Part shown: piece after piece, positions 63,516-64,000 of the stretch | Position numbering within the stretch: position 1 is the stretch's first letter | How the letters are laid out: each line of letters begins with the position of its first letter | NCBI RefSeq assembly: GCF_034263275.1 | Contig: NZ_CP139559.1 | Location: 4,464,001-4,528,000 of the forward strand | Direction of reading: 5' to 3' | From: Mucilaginibacter sp. cycad4 | Lineage (GTDB): Bacteria; Bacteroidota; Bacteroidia; Sphingobacteriales; Sphingobacteriaceae | Length of the DNA: 64,000 nt | Notes under the pieces: generated by a model | Databases searched by the model: none | What the model was told of the DNA's origin: nothing | The model's input: only the letters and a program-made list of their open reading frames with translations | Program-made: the position numbers and the translations under genes

Positions 63516-64000
63516 TTTATTCCCTACAAACTCTTTTCCCTTACGATATTGCGGTAACTCATACCACGCCTTAGCAGGTCTATTTGCAGGGAAACCGTTT
63601 TGTGCCCGGTAGGCTTTGCGTTCGGCGGTGAAATCCCACCAGCTTTTGCCGGTATTGCCATGTTTTATGTAATGGGCCAGTAAGCGATACGAATCTTCCA
63701 CGCAGGGATCGGCCCAGGCGCCAACATAACGTTCAAAGGCGTTAAACAATTCTACCGGATCTTTGCCCTCCAGTTGTTTTAACGAGTAGTAGCCCTGCTG
63801 TATCAACTCAGTAGCAAAGTTGATCCCTAAGGATGGAATACTTTGAAATTCAATAAGCGCATTGATCTCTTTTGCCCGTTCGGCATCCGCGTTTAATATC
63901 ATGGCGATTTCATCCGGGGCGAAACTTATAAGATCGGCTATTTTAGTTTTTTGGGCCCTGAGGGTAGCTTTTTCTTCGGCAGTTAAAAGCAGGTTAATTG
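63513..64000 (-). CDS. Cdd1-like helix-hairpin-helix protein (5' partial)
   Basis: An ATG at 63902 gives 129 aa, but the frame stays open to the window edge and reads TAEEKATLRAQKTKIADLIS before it, so the start probably lies outside. The core (FQSIPSLGINFATELIQQGY, VGAWADPCVEDSYRLLAHY, KSWWDFTAERKAYRAQNGFP) matches the pathogenicity-locus/Cdd1 family, a small helix-hairpin-helix protein of unknown function; DNA binding is inferred. Confidence 0.8.
   Translation of the reverse strand, partial: INLLLTAEEKATLRAQKTKIADLISFAPDEIAMILNADAERAKEINALIEFQSIPSLGINFATELIQQGYYSLKQLEGKDPVELFNAFERYVGAWADPCVEDSYRLLAHYIKHGNTGKSWWDFTAERKAYRAQNGFPANRPAKAWYELPQYRKGKEFVGNK

Overview
The window looks like a chromosomal segment of a Sphingobacteriaceae bacterium (phylum Bacteroidota), most like Mucilaginibacter or Pedobacter. 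This rests on a SusC/SusD pair driven by a hybrid two-component system, a T9SS sorting domain, many lipoproteins, a short primary sigma factor, TAnnTTTG-type promoters and many intergenic palindromic repeats. The genus is inferred from style, not from a marker gene.

Layout: (1) 1-2316 holds the end of a T9SS-exported, CBM3-like protein and a beta-helix lipoprotein. (2) 2317-23191 is a polysaccharide utilization locus for arabinose-rich glycan, probably pectic arabinan. It has an HTCS sensor on the minus strand, then on the plus strand SusC, SusD, a DUF3823 lipoprotein, GH2, GH127, a GH43-like enzyme, a GH93/sialidase-fold protein, a clan GH-A enzyme, GH43 and a 696-aa secreted protein with PHP-type metal motifs. 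(3) 23384-39316 holds mixed genes: PhyH dioxygenase, SDR, possible thiol hydrolase, HxlR regulator with quinone oxidoreductase, S66 carboxypeptidase, formylglycine-generating enzyme, Fes-like esterase, GntR regulator, vanadium haloperoxidase and a large FG-GAP/ASPIC lipoprotein. (4) 39361-40855 is an ISAs1-family element at the exact centre of a palindrome. (5) 40940-54962 on the minus strand is the arabinose release and catabolism block: araB, araD, GH27, araA, sodium/sugar symporter, transaldolase-like protein, aldose epimerase, GH51, endo-arabinanase GH43 and a second GH43. (6) 55993-64000 holds PEBP, AraC regulator, alpha/beta hydrolase, NAD-binding protein, AsmA-like protein, rpoD and a partial Cdd1-like protein.

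The two arabinose blocks fit together. The first binds, imports and trims the polymer at the cell surface and in the periplasm. The second finishes periplasmic cleavage to L-arabinose, imports it by the SSS symporter and converts it by AraA, AraB and AraD to xylulose 5-phosphate, with the transaldolase-like protein in the pentose pathway.

The most unusual structure lies between genes. Several palindromic repeat families recur. One of them, called F2 here (core CCCCTCTTGAGAGGGG), has acted as a landing site for other mobile DNA: an ISAs1 element and a 235-bp MITE sit at F2 dyad centres with 10-bp target duplications, and a second MITE-like unit sits at another F2 core with about 8 bp duplicated. 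A further F2 copy is inserted in frame in the signal-peptide region of the GH27 gene. All statements come from reading the sequence; no database search was run.
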